Part shown: positions 1 through 7,440 of the stretch, one piece after another
Layout of the letters: each line of letters begins with the position of its first letter
Numbering within the stretch: position 1 is the first letter of the stretch
Assembly (NCBI GenBank): GCA_934247935.1
Contig: CAKQKE010000013.1
Span: forward strand, 1-35,707
DNA: 35,707 nt
Reading direction: 5' to 3'
DNA from: an uncultured Clostridia bacterium
GTDB lineage: Bacteria; Bacillota; Clostridia; Christensenellales; Borkfalkiaceae
Program-made: the position numbers and the translations under genes
Notes under the pieces: model-generated
Told to the model about the DNA's origin: nothing
Databases searched by the model: none
What the model saw: the letters and a program-made list of their open reading frames with translations, nothing else

Positions 1-55
1 ACTTTCATTCTATCATGGGAGGTTTTTTCTGTCCATCGCTTCCGCTCTATTTTTT

Positions 56-74
56 CCACACGCTTAGCGTGTGG
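56..74 (+). terminator. Hairpin, possible terminator of an upstream plus-strand gene
   Basis: A perfect 8-bp stem (CCACACGC / GCGTGTGG) closes a 3-nt loop and is followed on the plus strand by TTTACTTTT. It would suit a gene that lies left of the window. On the minus strand the tail is A-rich, so it is not the pckA terminator. Confidence 0.45.
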
Positions 75-91
75 TTTACTTTTAACAAAGG

Positions 92-122
92 AAAAGGACG
101 CCTGTAATTTAAGCGTCCTTTT
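92..122 (-). terminator. Terminator of pckA
   Basis: A 10-bp stem (AAAAGGACGC / GCGTCCTTTT) lies 18 nt past the pckA stop. On the minus strand the hairpin runs into TTTTCCTTT, a modest U-tract. The plus strand also has a T-rich tail (TTTTGTTTGTTTTTT), so it could work in both directions. Confidence 0.7.
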
Positions 123-139
123 GTTTGTTTTTTAGTTAA

Positions 140-1747
140 TTATTTAACGATAGGTCCTGCTTTTACCAAAGCCTTGCCTGCTTCGTTAGTCTCGTATTTA
201 GCGAAGTTCTTGTTGAATCTTGCAGCCAGATCTTTAGCCTTCTCTTCCCAGACGCTTGCGTCCTGGTAAGTATCTCTCGGGTCGAGAATGTGGGAATCAA
301 CGCCGTTCAATTCGGTGGGTACTTCAAAGTTGAAGTAAGGAATAGTCTTTGTGGGAGCATTGTTGATGTCTCCGTTTAAAATAGCATCGATGATTCCACG
401 GGTATCCTTGATGGAAATTCTCTTGCCCGTTCCGTTCCAACCGGTGTTTACAAGGTAAGCCTTTGCGCCGGAAGCCTTCATCTTCTTTACCAATTCTTCG
501 GCATACTTAGTGGGGTGCAATTCAAGGAATGCCTGACCGAAACATGCGCTGAACGTAGGAGTAGGCTCGGTTATTCCTCTTTCGGTACCTGCAAGTTTAG
601 CGGTGAAACCGGACAAGAAATAATATTGAGTTTGCTCGGGAGTCAAAATAGAAACCGGAGGCAATACGCCGAATGCGTCAGCCGAAAGGAAAATTACGTT
701 TTTAGCAGCGGGTGCGCTGGAAATAGGTCTGACGATGTTTTTAATATGGTTGATAGGATAAGATACTCTCGTATTTTCGGTTACGGACTTGTCTGCAAAG
801 TCGATTTTGCCGTTTTCGTCAAGCGTAACGTTTTCCAAAAGAGCGTTTCTCTTGATAGCGTTGTAAATGTCGGGTTCGCTGTCTTTATCGAGGTTGATAA
901 CCTTTGCATAGCAGCCGCCTTCGAAGTTGAATACTCCGTTATCGTCCCAGCCGTGTTCGTCGTCGCCGATTAAAAGACGCTTGGGATCGGTAGACAAAGT
1001 AGTTTTACCCGTACCGGAAAGACCGAAGAATATTGCTGTATTCTTTCCGTTCATATCGGTATTTGCCGAGCAGTGCATAGAAGCAATGCCTTTAAGGGGC
1101 AAGTAGTAGTTCATCATAGAGAACATACCCTTCTTCATTTCGCCGCCGTACCAGGTGTTGATAATAACTTGTTCGCGGCTGGTGATATTGAAAGCAACGC
1201 AGGTTTCGCTGTTTAAGCCGAGTTCTTTATAGTTTTCGACTTTTGCCTTGGAAGCGTTGTAAACGATGAAATCGGGTTTAAAGTTTTTCAACTCTTCTTC
1301 TGTGGGTTGAATAAACATGTTTTTGATAAAGTGAGCTTGCCAAGCAACTTCAACGATGAATCTGACAGCCATACGCGTGTCTTTATTTGCACCGCAGAAA
1401 GCGTCTACAACGTACAAATCTTTATTTGAAAGTTCGTTTAAAGCAATTTCTTTAACTGTTGCCCAAACATTTTCGCTCATGGGGTGGTTGTCGTTTTTAT
1501 AACCTTCGCTCGTCCACCAAACGGTGTTTTCGGAATTTTTGTCCATGACGATATACTTGTCTTTGGGCGAACGTCCGGTATAGATGCCGGTCATAACGTT
1601 TACTGCGCCGAGTTCCGAAACTTTACCTACTTCATAGCCTGTCAAAGCAGGGTCGGTTTCAGCCTTGAAAAGTTCGTCGTAAGAAGGATTGTAAACGACC
1701 TTACCTACGCCTTTGATACCATAATTAAGCAAATCATTATTATTCAT
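140..1747 (-). CDS. pckA: Phosphoenolpyruvate carboxykinase (ATP)
   Basis: This enzyme converts oxaloacetate plus ATP to phosphoenolpyruvate, CO2 and ADP in the cytoplasm; in gut anaerobes it often runs in the carboxylating direction. The product is 535 residues, the usual length of the ATP-dependent family. Visible hallmarks are the substrate loop TGRSPKDKY near residue 57, the kinase-1a loop GLSGTGKTT near residue 241, the metal and phosphate motif GDDEHGWDDNG just after it, and the adenine-loop segment AFGVLPPVS. The ATG is preceded by GAGGT at 8 nt, and a good promoter lies upstream. It is a single-gene transcript with its own terminator and belongs to the chromosome, outside the integrated element. 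Confidence 0.98.
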   Translation of the reverse strand: MNNNDLLNYGIKGVGKVVYNPSYDELFKAETDPALTGYEVGKVSELGAVNVMTGIYTGRSPKDKYIVMDKNSENTVWWTSEGYKNDNHPMSENVWATVKEIALNELSNKDLYVVDAFCGANKDTRMAVRFIVEVAWQAHFIKNMFIQPTEEELKNFKPDFIVYNASKAKVENYKELGLNSETCVAFNITSREQVIINTWYGGEMKKGMFSMMNYYLPLKGIASMHCSANTDMNGKNTAIFFGLSGTGKTTLSTDPKRLLIGDDEHGWDDNGVFNFEGGCYAKVINLDKDSEPDIYNAIKRNALLENVTLDENGKIDFADKSVTENTRVSYPINHIKNIVRPISSAPAAKNVIFLSADAFGVLPPVSILTPEQTQYYFLSGFTAKLAGTERGITEPTPTFSACFGQAFLELHPTKYAEELVKKMKASGAKAYLVNTGWNGTGKRISIKDTRGIIDAILNGDINNAPTKTIPYFNFEVPTELNGVDSHILDPRDTYQDASVWEEKAKDLAARFNKNFAKYETNEAGKALVKAGPIVK

Positions 1748-1782
1748 AAACTTTACCTCATTATAAATTTATTTACATAACG

Positions 1783-1811
1783 ATTATACAACAATATTTT
1801 GATTTAGACAA
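1783..1811 (-). promoter_or_regulatory. pckA promoter
   Basis: On the minus strand TTGTCT (1806-1811) and TATAAT (1783-1788) are separated by exactly 17 bp. The -10 hexamer lies about 36 nt before the pckA ATG. Confidence 0.75.
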
Positions 1812-2276
1812 CTGTTTTTATCAAATTTGCTTTGCTTATTTTGCATATAAGTATATCGAATGAAGATATACCCTTTCAGCATTCGATAAAAACCGAAAAT
1901 TAAAAAAACGATTTTTAGTCGATTTTACTTAAAAATTCGTATTGCAACCAAACCTGCGCCGAAATCTCTCTTTTTTAATGATTTCAACGCCCGTCGCGGA
2001 ATCGCTACGTTAACTGCAATTCTATGGTAAACGGCGGCACTTACCCTGCCCGAGTCCACAAAGTGAACGAGCAATCGCGCAACGTCTTCATGCCCGGCAA
2101 CGCCTTTTCTTACGAAGCAATCCTGATATTACATCAAATCTGTTATAGTATAGCATACGAATATCTGTCCGTCGGGTTCTTTTGAAAATTTTTTTAATGA
2201 TCCAAAAATCAATTTGCTTTTAGTCGTTTTTTCGCCACATCCGCTCCTGTAAATCAAAATAACGCCTTTCAAAAGT
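1812..2276. other. Intergenic region with a possible gene relic
   Basis: No convincing gene is present. The flanks are AT-rich, but 1970-2110 is clearly richer in G and C. There a 67-codon minus-strand frame (1925-2128) is open and ends in TAA at 1925-1927, yet it has no start codon or ribosome binding site. The plus strand is also open across the same piece. This is either a decayed gene end or a conserved structured spacer. I do not recognise the translated product. Confidence 0.3.
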
Positions 2277-2351
2277 AAAAACTATCCGAATACCGCTTTT
2301 CGATACAGCAGTGTTCGGATAGTCCTTTCTTGGTGGAGATAAGGGGATTCG
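2277..2351. repeat. Left attachment repeat: 75-bp copy of tRNA-Ala 3' end plus its terminator
   Basis: These 75 bases are identical to 25565-25639. They contain the last 21 nt of the tRNA-Ala gene including CCA (2331-2351, minus sense) and the tRNA terminator hairpin (arms 2281-2290 and 2314-2323, with a minus-strand T-run at 2277-2281). Because the intact tRNA is at the right end, this copy is the original chromosomal 3' end displaced by integration. Confidence 0.92.
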
Positions 2352-2558
2352 CTCTTGTAATTTGCAAAGCATTTTCCCAAAATTCATACTTATGTTTTAC
2401 AAATTACTTCGGTCAGTCGCTAAAAACTTGCCACCGGCAACTTTTTCGCCGCGCTGCGCCGTCGCTCTCGTGACGCGATTGTGCGAATTTTCCCAAACCG
2501 CAAACAATCGCTATTCCGTCTCTGCGTTCCTTACGAATCCCCTTTACTTTTCTTAAAC

Positions 2559-2590
2559 AAAAAAAGATAGGCTAAAACCTATCTTTTTTT
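2559..2590 (-). terminator. Terminator overlapping the end of the integrase gene
   Basis: The arms AAAAAAAGATAGG (2559-2571) and CCTATCTTTTTTT (2578-2590) form a 13-bp stem with a 6-nt loop that contains the integrase TAG codon. Runs of T follow on both strands, so it can stop transcription in either direction and isolates the element end. Confidence 0.8.
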
Positions 2591-4077
2591 GTTGGTGGAC
2601 ACATTGGTAAGATGTCCGAACAATTAACGTAATTATTATCCCGACTATCGGTATCGTCCGAATCGTCGGGATTTTTGCGTTCCGTGAAGTTGAAATATAT
2701 CTCGATTTTATCGTCATATACGATAATGCTTTTAACGAGAATATGAAGTAAGAAACGCGGTTCTTGTCGCAATGAGTGTGTCAGATATTCAACGACTTCC
2801 TGTTTCGTCAATCTTTGGCTTTCGCCATATTGTGCGATTACAATTTTATCGTTAAGCGTTTGTTTGCGTTCTTCCAACTCTTTCATACGGCGTTGAGTAG
2901 TTTCGTTTATAATACCTTGCTCGATGGCTCGCATAATGTTATCGAGTGCTTTTTGTACTTCGTCGCGGTCGCGTTTCAGTAAATCGACGGCGGAATGCTC
3001 TTTTAACTTATCGTTATAAACAGCCATTACGCAATCGGCAAGATAATTTATACGACTTTCAGTACCGAAAACTTTAATAATGATTTCCAGAATTAAATTC
3101 TCAAATTCATCTTTTTTCAAGACGGAAGCGTGACAAATATGCTTTTTCTTTCTGCCCATACATTTGTAGTAGTAAAATTTCGTTCCGTTTTTGCTCGTGC
3201 CGCTATCTCCTTGATAATGAGTGCCGCAACAGCCGCAAGTGATTTTGTTTCTTAACAGGAAAAGCGATTCAGGGCTACGCGAGCCGATTTTGTTTGCCGC
3301 AAGAATTGCTTGAACGCCGTCGAAAACTTCTTTGTCTACAATTTGCGGGTAGATATTGTCATAAACTCCGTCGTCGTACCTTGCGATACCTACATATTTT
3401 TCTAATCGAAGAAAGTTGTAAATAGTATTTTCGGCAAACGGTTTTCCGCGATACAAAATTCCTTGTTCGGTAAGGTTGTTAATAATCTCTCTTACGATTT
3501 TACCCGAAAAATATTCTTTGAAAATATATCTGACAACGTTTGCCTGTTCTTCGTTTATGAAAACTCGTTTATCCTTGTAGTAATAACCGTATGGCGGTCT
3601 GCCACCGCTACAAAACCCTTTTTGACGGCTTTCATGCAAACCGCGGCGTATTTTTTGCGAAAGTTCGGCGGAATAGTATTCAGCCAACCCGATATACATA
3701 TTTTCGAGTATGATACCGTCGAGGTTTTTCGTTCCGTCGATATTTTCGCTCATTCTTTGCGTGGCAGATATAAGCATTTTCTTGTTCTTTTTCAATTTTT
3801 GTTTGTTGACGGCGATTTCGATAGAATTTCTACCGAAACGGTCGATAGCATAAACAAGAACGATATCCCACATAACGGGTTTTTCGGCGTCTTTCAGCAT
3901 TTGTTGAAACGCGGGACGGTTGTCGTTCGTTCCCGTCATAGCCCTGTCGATATAAGTATCGAGGACTTGCAATCCGTTTTGTTTTGCAAAATCGTTGCAT
4001 ATTCGCAACTGACCTTCGATGGATTGCTCGGTTTGTCGCTCACTTGAATAGCGGGCGTAAATTACACAATTTTTCAT
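2572..4077 (-). CDS. Large serine recombinase (integrase of the element)
   Basis: This 501-residue recombinase should catalyse integration and excision at tRNA-Ala. The N-terminal resolvase fold has YARYSSERQ with the likely nucleophile Ser11, and AIDRFGRN with catalytic Arg80 and Arg83. A recombinase domain follows (about 155-265), then a zinc ribbon (Cys281, Cys284, Cys306, Cys315) and a coiled coil (about 360-415), the standard large serine recombinase layout. The ATG at 4077 is chosen because AAAGGAG lies 8 nt before it; an in-frame ATG 11 codons further up has no such site. It is the only recombinase in the element and sits 220 bp from the left repeat, pointing towards it. Confidence 0.95.
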   Translation of the reverse strand: MKNCVIYARYSSERQTEQSIEGQLRICNDFAKQNGLQVLDTYIDRAMTGTNDNRPAFQQMLKDAEKPVMWDIVLVYAIDRFGRNSIEIAVNKQKLKKNKKMLISATQRMSENIDGTKNLDGIILENMYIGLAEYYSAELSQKIRRGLHESRQKGFCSGGRPPYGYYYKDKRVFINEEQANVVRYIFKEYFSGKIVREIINNLTEQGILYRGKPFAENTIYNFLRLEKYVGIARYDDGVYDNIYPQIVDKEVFDGVQAILAANKIGSRSPESLFLLRNKITCGCCGTHYQGDSGTSKNGTKFYYYKCMGRKKKHICHASVLKKDEFENLILEIIIKVFGTESRINYLADCVMAVYNDKLKEHSAVDLLKRDRDEVQKALDNIMRAIEQGIINETTQRRMKELEERKQTLNDKIVIAQYGESQRLTKQEVVEYLTHSLRQEPRFLLHILVKSIIVYDDKIEIYFNFTERKNPDDSDDTDSRDNNYVNCSDILPMCPPTKKDRF

Positions 4078-4375
4078 TTCGATTGCTCCTTTTTCTATTT
4101 TTTGTTTCAAGTATAAACCTGCAATTATTTAATAGCCAGAACCACGGCGTGCCGAATTTGTATCGAATTTGTCCGTCTATAAATTCCGAACGTGAACGGA
4201 TACAGGCAGTATTGAAACCGCAAAGCGATATATTTGAAACTTTTTTTGTCGATTTGTCTTTTTTCTTTCGACACCCCGAACTCAATCGGGAAAGCAACGC
4301 GGTCTGTCAAGGAAAGAGAAAAAAATATTGCGTTTTTATTTTTCCGTTTAATGTTTTACGCGATAATTTTTTCCC

Positions 4376-4403
4376 TTGACAGCAAGTGCTTTTCTGATAC
4401 GAT
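4376..4403 (+). promoter_or_regulatory. Promoter candidate for the 62-residue gene
   Basis: TTGACA (4376-4381) and TACGAT (4398-4403) are 16 bp apart, with an extended -10 TG at 4395-4396. Transcription would produce a leader of about 250 nt that includes dispersed repeat copy A. The rest of 4111-4659 has frames open by chance but no ribosome binding site. Confidence 0.5.
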
Positions 4404-4507
4404 CCAACCCAAAAAAGAGAAAGAAAAAGTGCAAGTCGTAAAGTTGTCCGAGAAAATAAACAGTAAATCTTCTCGTTTCGATAATGGTTACATTGAAATC
4501 ACAATCG

Positions 4508-4607
4508 GGTTACATTCGTGTTTGTTTCAGGTTGCCGCAGAGTTGCTTTTATCTCGCGTTTCCGTTACAAAGAAGTCCTTTTTGCTCACGCCGATGTTCT
4601 GGTTTTT
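4508..4607 (+). repeat. Dispersed repeat, copy A
   Basis: This 100-bp stretch resembles 6790-6890. Both begin with GGTTACATT. The last 44 bases (4564-4607) match 6846-6889 at 40 positions, including an unbroken run GTCCTTTTTGCTCACGC. It lies in the untranslated region 52 bp before a small gene. Function is unknown: a regulatory leader or a protein binding site are both possible. Confidence 0.75.
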
Positions 4608-4659
4608 CAAAGAAACACGGTGTATAGTGGTGGCAGAAAACAAAAGGAGGTAACGTCGG

Positions 4660-4848
4660 ATGAAGGAAATCGTATTGAACGATAACCCAACGAAAAAACG
4701 TATCTATATCGAAAACACTGAACCGGATTTCTCAAAAATACCGAAAAAAGATATAGATTTATTTGTTTCGTTGTTAGGGAATAAAATGTACGAACATTTC
4801 AAAAACCGTCGAAAGCATAAATCGAGAGATTCCCCACGAAACGCGTAA
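4660..4848 (+). CDS. Small hypothetical protein (62 residues)
   Basis: I do not recognise this protein. It is very basic towards the C-terminus (NRRKHKSRD) with an acidic and amphipathic middle (DFSKIPKKDIDLF), and has no membrane segment or cysteine. AGGAGGT lies 8 nt before the ATG, one of the best ribosome binding sites in the window, which argues for real translation. It lies between the integrase and the LexA-like repressor, on the opposite strand from the integrase, so it could be an excisionase-like or early regulatory factor. That role is only a positional guess. Confidence 0.7.
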   Translation: MKEIVLNDNPTKKRIYIENTEPDFSKIPKKDIDLFVSLLGNKMYEHFKNRRKHKSRDSPRNA

Positions 4849-4913
4849 AACAAACGACCTGTGCATAAATTTGTACACCCTAAAAAATTTCACGAAAACG
4901 GGCTTACGACCCC

Positions 4914-4942
4914 TTGACAATCTGAATTGAAACGAGTATAAT
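4914..4942 (+). promoter_or_regulatory. Consensus promoter of the LexA-like repressor
   Basis: TTGACA (4914-4919) and TATAAT (4937-4942) are both perfect and 17 bp apart. This is the strongest promoter in the element, about 50 nt before the repressor start. Confidence 0.85.
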
Positions 4943-4955
4943 AAAGACACTTAAA

Positions 4956-4971
4956 TGAAATATATGTTTCA
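4956..4971 (+). promoter_or_regulatory. Palindromic operator candidate
   Basis: TGAAA-N6-TTTCA is an inverted repeat just past the expected transcription start of the repressor gene. The position suits autoregulation by the encoded repressor. It is not the Bacillus-type SOS box (CGAAC-N4-GTTCG). Confidence 0.45.
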
Positions 4972-4992
4972 GATAGGTTGTGAGGTTCTTTT

Positions 4993-5598
4993 ATGCGCAG
5001 TAAGAACGAAGAAGTCTTAAACAGAATAATCGAGATAATTAACAACAGTTATTTTCAAGAAAGCGAAACGCCTTCGATGAAAGAAATTGCCGACGAACTG
5101 AATATAAGCGTGCCTACCGTATGCAGATATATCACCGAACTTATAGAACGCGGCGAGATTGAAAAAAGCAGTAGATTTCGCGGAGTTCAGACGGCAAAGA
5201 TAGCAAGGCTGAAAGCGGAAGCGAAATGCCCCGTTGTAGGCGAGATTGCTTGCGGCGTACCTTTATTGGCAGAAGAAAATATCGAATCGTATATTACTCT
5301 TTCGCGGGAATATTTAGGTTCGGGTAAATTTTTTATTCTGCGAGCGAAAGGCAACAGTATGATAAACGCAGGCATATCCGACGGCGATTTAGTGGTGGTA
5401 AGGCAACAGGAAACAGCCGAAGAAGGTCAAATCGTAGTTGCTCTTATCGACAACGAAGCGACTTTGAAACGCTATTATCTCGATAATCGGCATAAACGCA
5501 TTCGATTACACCCTGAAAACGATAAAATGGAAGATATGTTTTATGAAACGATTTCCATTCAAGGCGTTGCAGTCAAGGTTATAAAAGACTTACAATAA
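4993..5598 (+). CDS. LexA-like self-cleaving repressor
   Basis: This 201-residue protein has an N-terminal winged helix-turn-helix (about 25-60, MKEIADELNISVPTVCRYI) and a C-terminal S24 peptidase fold. The peptidase parts are visible in order: a scissile region GEIACGVPLLAEE, with Cys87-Gly88 in place of the usual Ala-Gly, nucleophile Ser122 in KGNSM, and general base Lys159 in EATLKRYY. Such proteins cut themselves when bound to RecA filaments, which relieves repression after DNA damage. Here it probably keeps the element quiet and links induction to the SOS response. A perfect promoter and a 16-bp palindrome precede it. The DNA-binding half differs from host LexA, so it is more likely an element-specific regulator. 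Confidence 0.85.
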   Translation: MRSKNEEVLNRIIEIINNSYFQESETPSMKEIADELNISVPTVCRYITELIERGEIEKSSRFRGVQTAKIARLKAEAKCPVVGEIACGVPLLAEENIESYITLSREYLGSGKFFILRAKGNSMINAGISDGDLVVVRQQETAEEGQIVVALIDNEATLKRYYLDNRHKRIRLHPENDKMEDMFYETISIQGVAVKVIKDLQ

Positions 5599-5748
5599 TT
5601 TTGGTAATAATCCGAGCGGAATGCCCCGTCCGCAACGATTTTTTACAGGTACAAAAGATGATTTACCGCGATAACGGATTTCCCGACCGTATCAAGCAGT
5701 AAATCAAATACAAATCTTTATGTGCTATGGGAAAAAAGGAGTATATGT

Positions 5749-5946
5749 ATGCAAAATACGACTTTCAAACGCGGCTCTGACGGACTAAGAAAGGAATGTC
5801 CGGACTGTCACAGGTATTTTACGGCACAACTTAATGCAGACGGCGATTACGTCGGCAAGTGTCCGTTTTGCGGCTCGTGGTATTTCGAGCAATTCAGAAA
5901 GAACGAGCATTTTATAAAAACGGTACGCAAAAATACGAATTTTTAA
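5749..5946 (+). CDS. Small zinc-ribbon protein
   Basis: This 65-residue protein carries two CxxC knuckles, ECPDCHRYF and KCPFCGSWYF, spaced about 17 residues apart, which is a classic zinc ribbon. No other domain fits. The ATG at 5749 has AAAGGAG 7-8 nt before it; a longer in-frame reading from 5722 has no such site. It lies 150 bp after the repressor gene and before a strong terminator. Small zinc ribbons of this kind occur in many mobile elements as nucleic-acid-binding accessory proteins, but the function here is unknown. Confidence 0.75.
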   Translation: MQNTTFKRGSDGLRKECPDCHRYFTAQLNADGDYVGKCPFCGSWYFEQFRKNEHFIKTVRKNTNF

Positions 5947-6060
5947 CAACTAAATTAAAAAACGAAAACGTCTATCCCGACAAAGCGAGGTCGAACTGAA
6001 ACAGCGTTCAAGATAAAGCCTTGTTCCCCGTCGGAATAGGTAAGATTCGATAGGAGAAAA

Positions 6061-6120
6061 TGTCCCCGAACCGAATGTAAACCTTTGAAAAAGTTTACAA
6101 ACCGCGCGGGGACATTTTTT
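6061..6120 (+). terminator. Strong intrinsic terminator
   Basis: The outer stem TGTCCCCG / CGGGGACA (6061-6068 / 6107-6114) is followed by six T. An inner stem GTAAAC / GTTTAC (6077-6082 / 6093-6098) stacks inside it. It ends the repressor and zinc-ribbon transcription unit. Confidence 0.85.
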
Positions 6121-6158
6121 ATGCTCCGAAGCGGAAAAATCTAAATTTTCAGGAGCAT
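6121..6158 (+). promoter_or_regulatory. Hairpin that could hide the ribosome binding site of the next gene
   Basis: ATGCTCC (6121-6127) is the exact complement of GGAGCAT (6152-6158), which contains the GGAG ribosome binding site of the gene starting at 6166. An inner AAAAT / ATTTT pairing can extend the structure. The arm begins at the base after the preceding terminator's T-run, so only read-through transcripts or ones starting close by would carry it. Confidence 0.5.
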
Positions 6159-6165
6159 TTTATAT

Positions 6166-6465
6166 ATGAAAAGTTTTGAAGCAATCCGAGAAGATTTGCG
6201 AAACATAAGGTATTACTACTCGCGTAAAGAACAGATGAGCGCGACGGCAAAAATAGTGGGCGAAAGCAACGTTTTGAAAACGGTAAACGAATATAACGAA
6301 ATAGTCTGCCAAGCGCCGCCCAAACTTTACGAATTATATTTTTGTATGTATGTAGAAAACAAAACACAGGAATCGGCAGCCGAAGAATTCGGTTATGCCC
6401 GCGAACACGTTACAAGGCTGAACAAACAGTTGTTACGTTTTATCCAAAATCATTTAGCAGCATAA
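6166..6465 (+). CDS. Small helix-turn-helix protein, sigma-region-4-like
   Basis: The 99-residue product has an N-terminal helical part (MKSFEAIREDLRNIRYYYSR) and a C-terminal helix-turn-helix with the pattern TQESAAEEFGYAREHVTRL. This resembles sigma-70 region 4 and the small ArpU/RinA-type activators of phages. Proteins of this size often control late genes of prophages and integrative elements. Here it stands at the head of a short plus-strand unit with the 82-residue gene, 15 nt downstream. Translation may be controlled by the hairpin that covers its ribosome binding site. The regulatory role is inferred from the fold only. Confidence 0.7.
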   Translation: MKSFEAIREDLRNIRYYYSRKEQMSATAKIVGESNVLKTVNEYNEIVCQAPPKLYELYFCMYVENKTQESAAEEFGYAREHVTRLNKQLLRFIQNHLAA

Positions 6466-6480
6466 AGGAGATGAAAAACC

Positions 6481-6729
6481 ATGAAAAATTTAATACCGTA
6501 TTTTGTTATCGGCGCAGATAACGTTTACAGAACGAAACACTATATCGTAAAGCAAAGTATCAAAAAGATCGAACATTTAACGGAAGATAATATGCTCGTC
6601 AGCCATGACACGTTTTATTTAAGAACGCCGCATAGGGATATGCTTTACAATATGTACTACGCAGACAAGAAAAATAAAAACGGCAAAAGATTTCCGTGTA
6701 CGACTTACACGCGAAGATACGTCAACTAA
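6481..6729 (+). CDS. Hypothetical protein (82 residues)
   Basis: I do not recognise this protein. It is basic and aromatic-rich (RDMLYNMYYADKKNKNGKRF) with no membrane span. AAAGGAGATG lies ahead of the ATG at the normal distance, and a clean terminator follows. It is likely translated from the same message as the helix-turn-helix gene before it. Nothing in the sequence fixes a role. Confidence 0.65.
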   Translation: MKNLIPYFVIGADNVYRTKHYIVKQSIKKIEHLTEDNMLVSHDTFYLRTPHRDMLYNMYYADKKNKNGKRFPCTTYTRRYVN

Positions 6730-6731
6730 CG

Positions 6732-6763
6732 AAAAGCAAGGCTTAACCGCCTTGCTTTTTTTT
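6732..6763 (+). terminator. Intrinsic terminator
   Basis: The stem AAGCAAGG / CCTTGCTT (6734-6741 / 6750-6757), extended by a C-G pair, is followed by a run of T. It closes the 6166-6729 unit. Confidence 0.85.
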
Positions 6764-6789
6764 ATGACTAAATTGCTATGTTTCGCTGT

Positions 6790-6890
6790 GGTTACATTTA
6801 TGTTCCAAGCCACCGTTTTCCCTGTTACAATCGCGTTTTTTGGTAGTTACAAAGATGTCCTTTTTGCTCACGCGGGTGTTCTGGCTTTTT
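6790..6890 (+). repeat. Dispersed repeat, copy B
   Basis: This is the second copy of the element-internal repeat, about 2.28 kb from copy A and in the same orientation. It lies in a 395-bp gap without a supported gene (6730-7124) and precedes the core gene cluster that begins at 7125. The rest of the gap shows no clear promoter. Confidence 0.75.
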
Positions 6891-7124
6891 GAGTTTTCGG
6901 GGTTTATACTGTATGCGTAATCGAAAGCGAGAACAGATTTCCGACTGTTGCTTGCGGACTTTTGCAAAGATAAAGGCGGCCGCCTTCCGACAATAAGTCG
7001 CACGAAGCAGAATGTTTCAAAAACTCGTAAAGATTACAAAAATTACAATTTAATATTTTTTCATTCGCTGTGCTAACGGCAACACGGGCAAATTACAAAA
7101 ATCTAAATTATAAGGAGTTTACAA

Positions 7125-7436
7125 ATGGCAAAAGAAAGCAAAGCCGCTGCTAACAAAGGCGGCGAAAAAAGAGAACGCAGGTGGAGCGTGCCTACAAAAC
7201 GCGCCAAAGGTTACGCGGAAGAACGCAAGGCAAAAGTCCATCAGCACGGAGAAAAAGAAGGTAAAGAACTTACCGACTACGAGGCAGGTCTTCGCTCCGG
7301 TTATTTACAATGTCAGAGCGACCATAGCGGACTGTACAAGTTCAAAAAGGCGCTCGACGAAGGCAAAAGCAAAGAAGAAGCAACAAGAATTTCCAGAGAA
7401 ATCGGAAGCAAAAAAACAAATCACAAGGAGAAATAA
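7125..7436 (+). CDS. Basic hypothetical protein (103 residues), first gene of core cluster
   Basis: I do not recognise this protein. It is strongly charged with many Lys, Arg and Glu and no hydrophobic segment. It has a basic, probably disordered N-terminus (ANKGGEKRERRW) and a helical C-terminal half (YKFKKALDEGKSKEEATRI). AAGGAG lies at the right distance before the ATG. It lies 4 nt before the next gene, so the two are co-translated. A nucleic-acid-binding accessory role in replication or packaging would fit its charge and position, but this is a guess. Confidence 0.65.
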   Translation: MAKESKAAANKGGEKRERRWSVPTKRAKGYAEERKAKVHQHGEKEGKELTDYEAGLRSGYLQCQSDHSGLYKFKKALDEGKSKEEATRISREIGSKKTNHKEK

Positions 7437-7440
7437 AAAT

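Noticed and set aside
2362..2556. Plus-strand open frame of 64 codons at the left end of the element
   Set aside because: No ribosome binding site, and its end lies next to the integrase terminator; it is probably attachment-region DNA.
3463..4047. Plus-strand open frame of 194 codons
   Set aside because: It lies opposite the serine recombinase gene, has no ribosome binding site and no protein-like features; it is a shadow frame.
4234..4653. Plus-strand open frame of 139 codons before the 62-residue gene
   Set aside because: It begins at a non-ATG codon without a ribosome binding site and runs through a promoter and the dispersed repeat; it is better read as untranslated leader.
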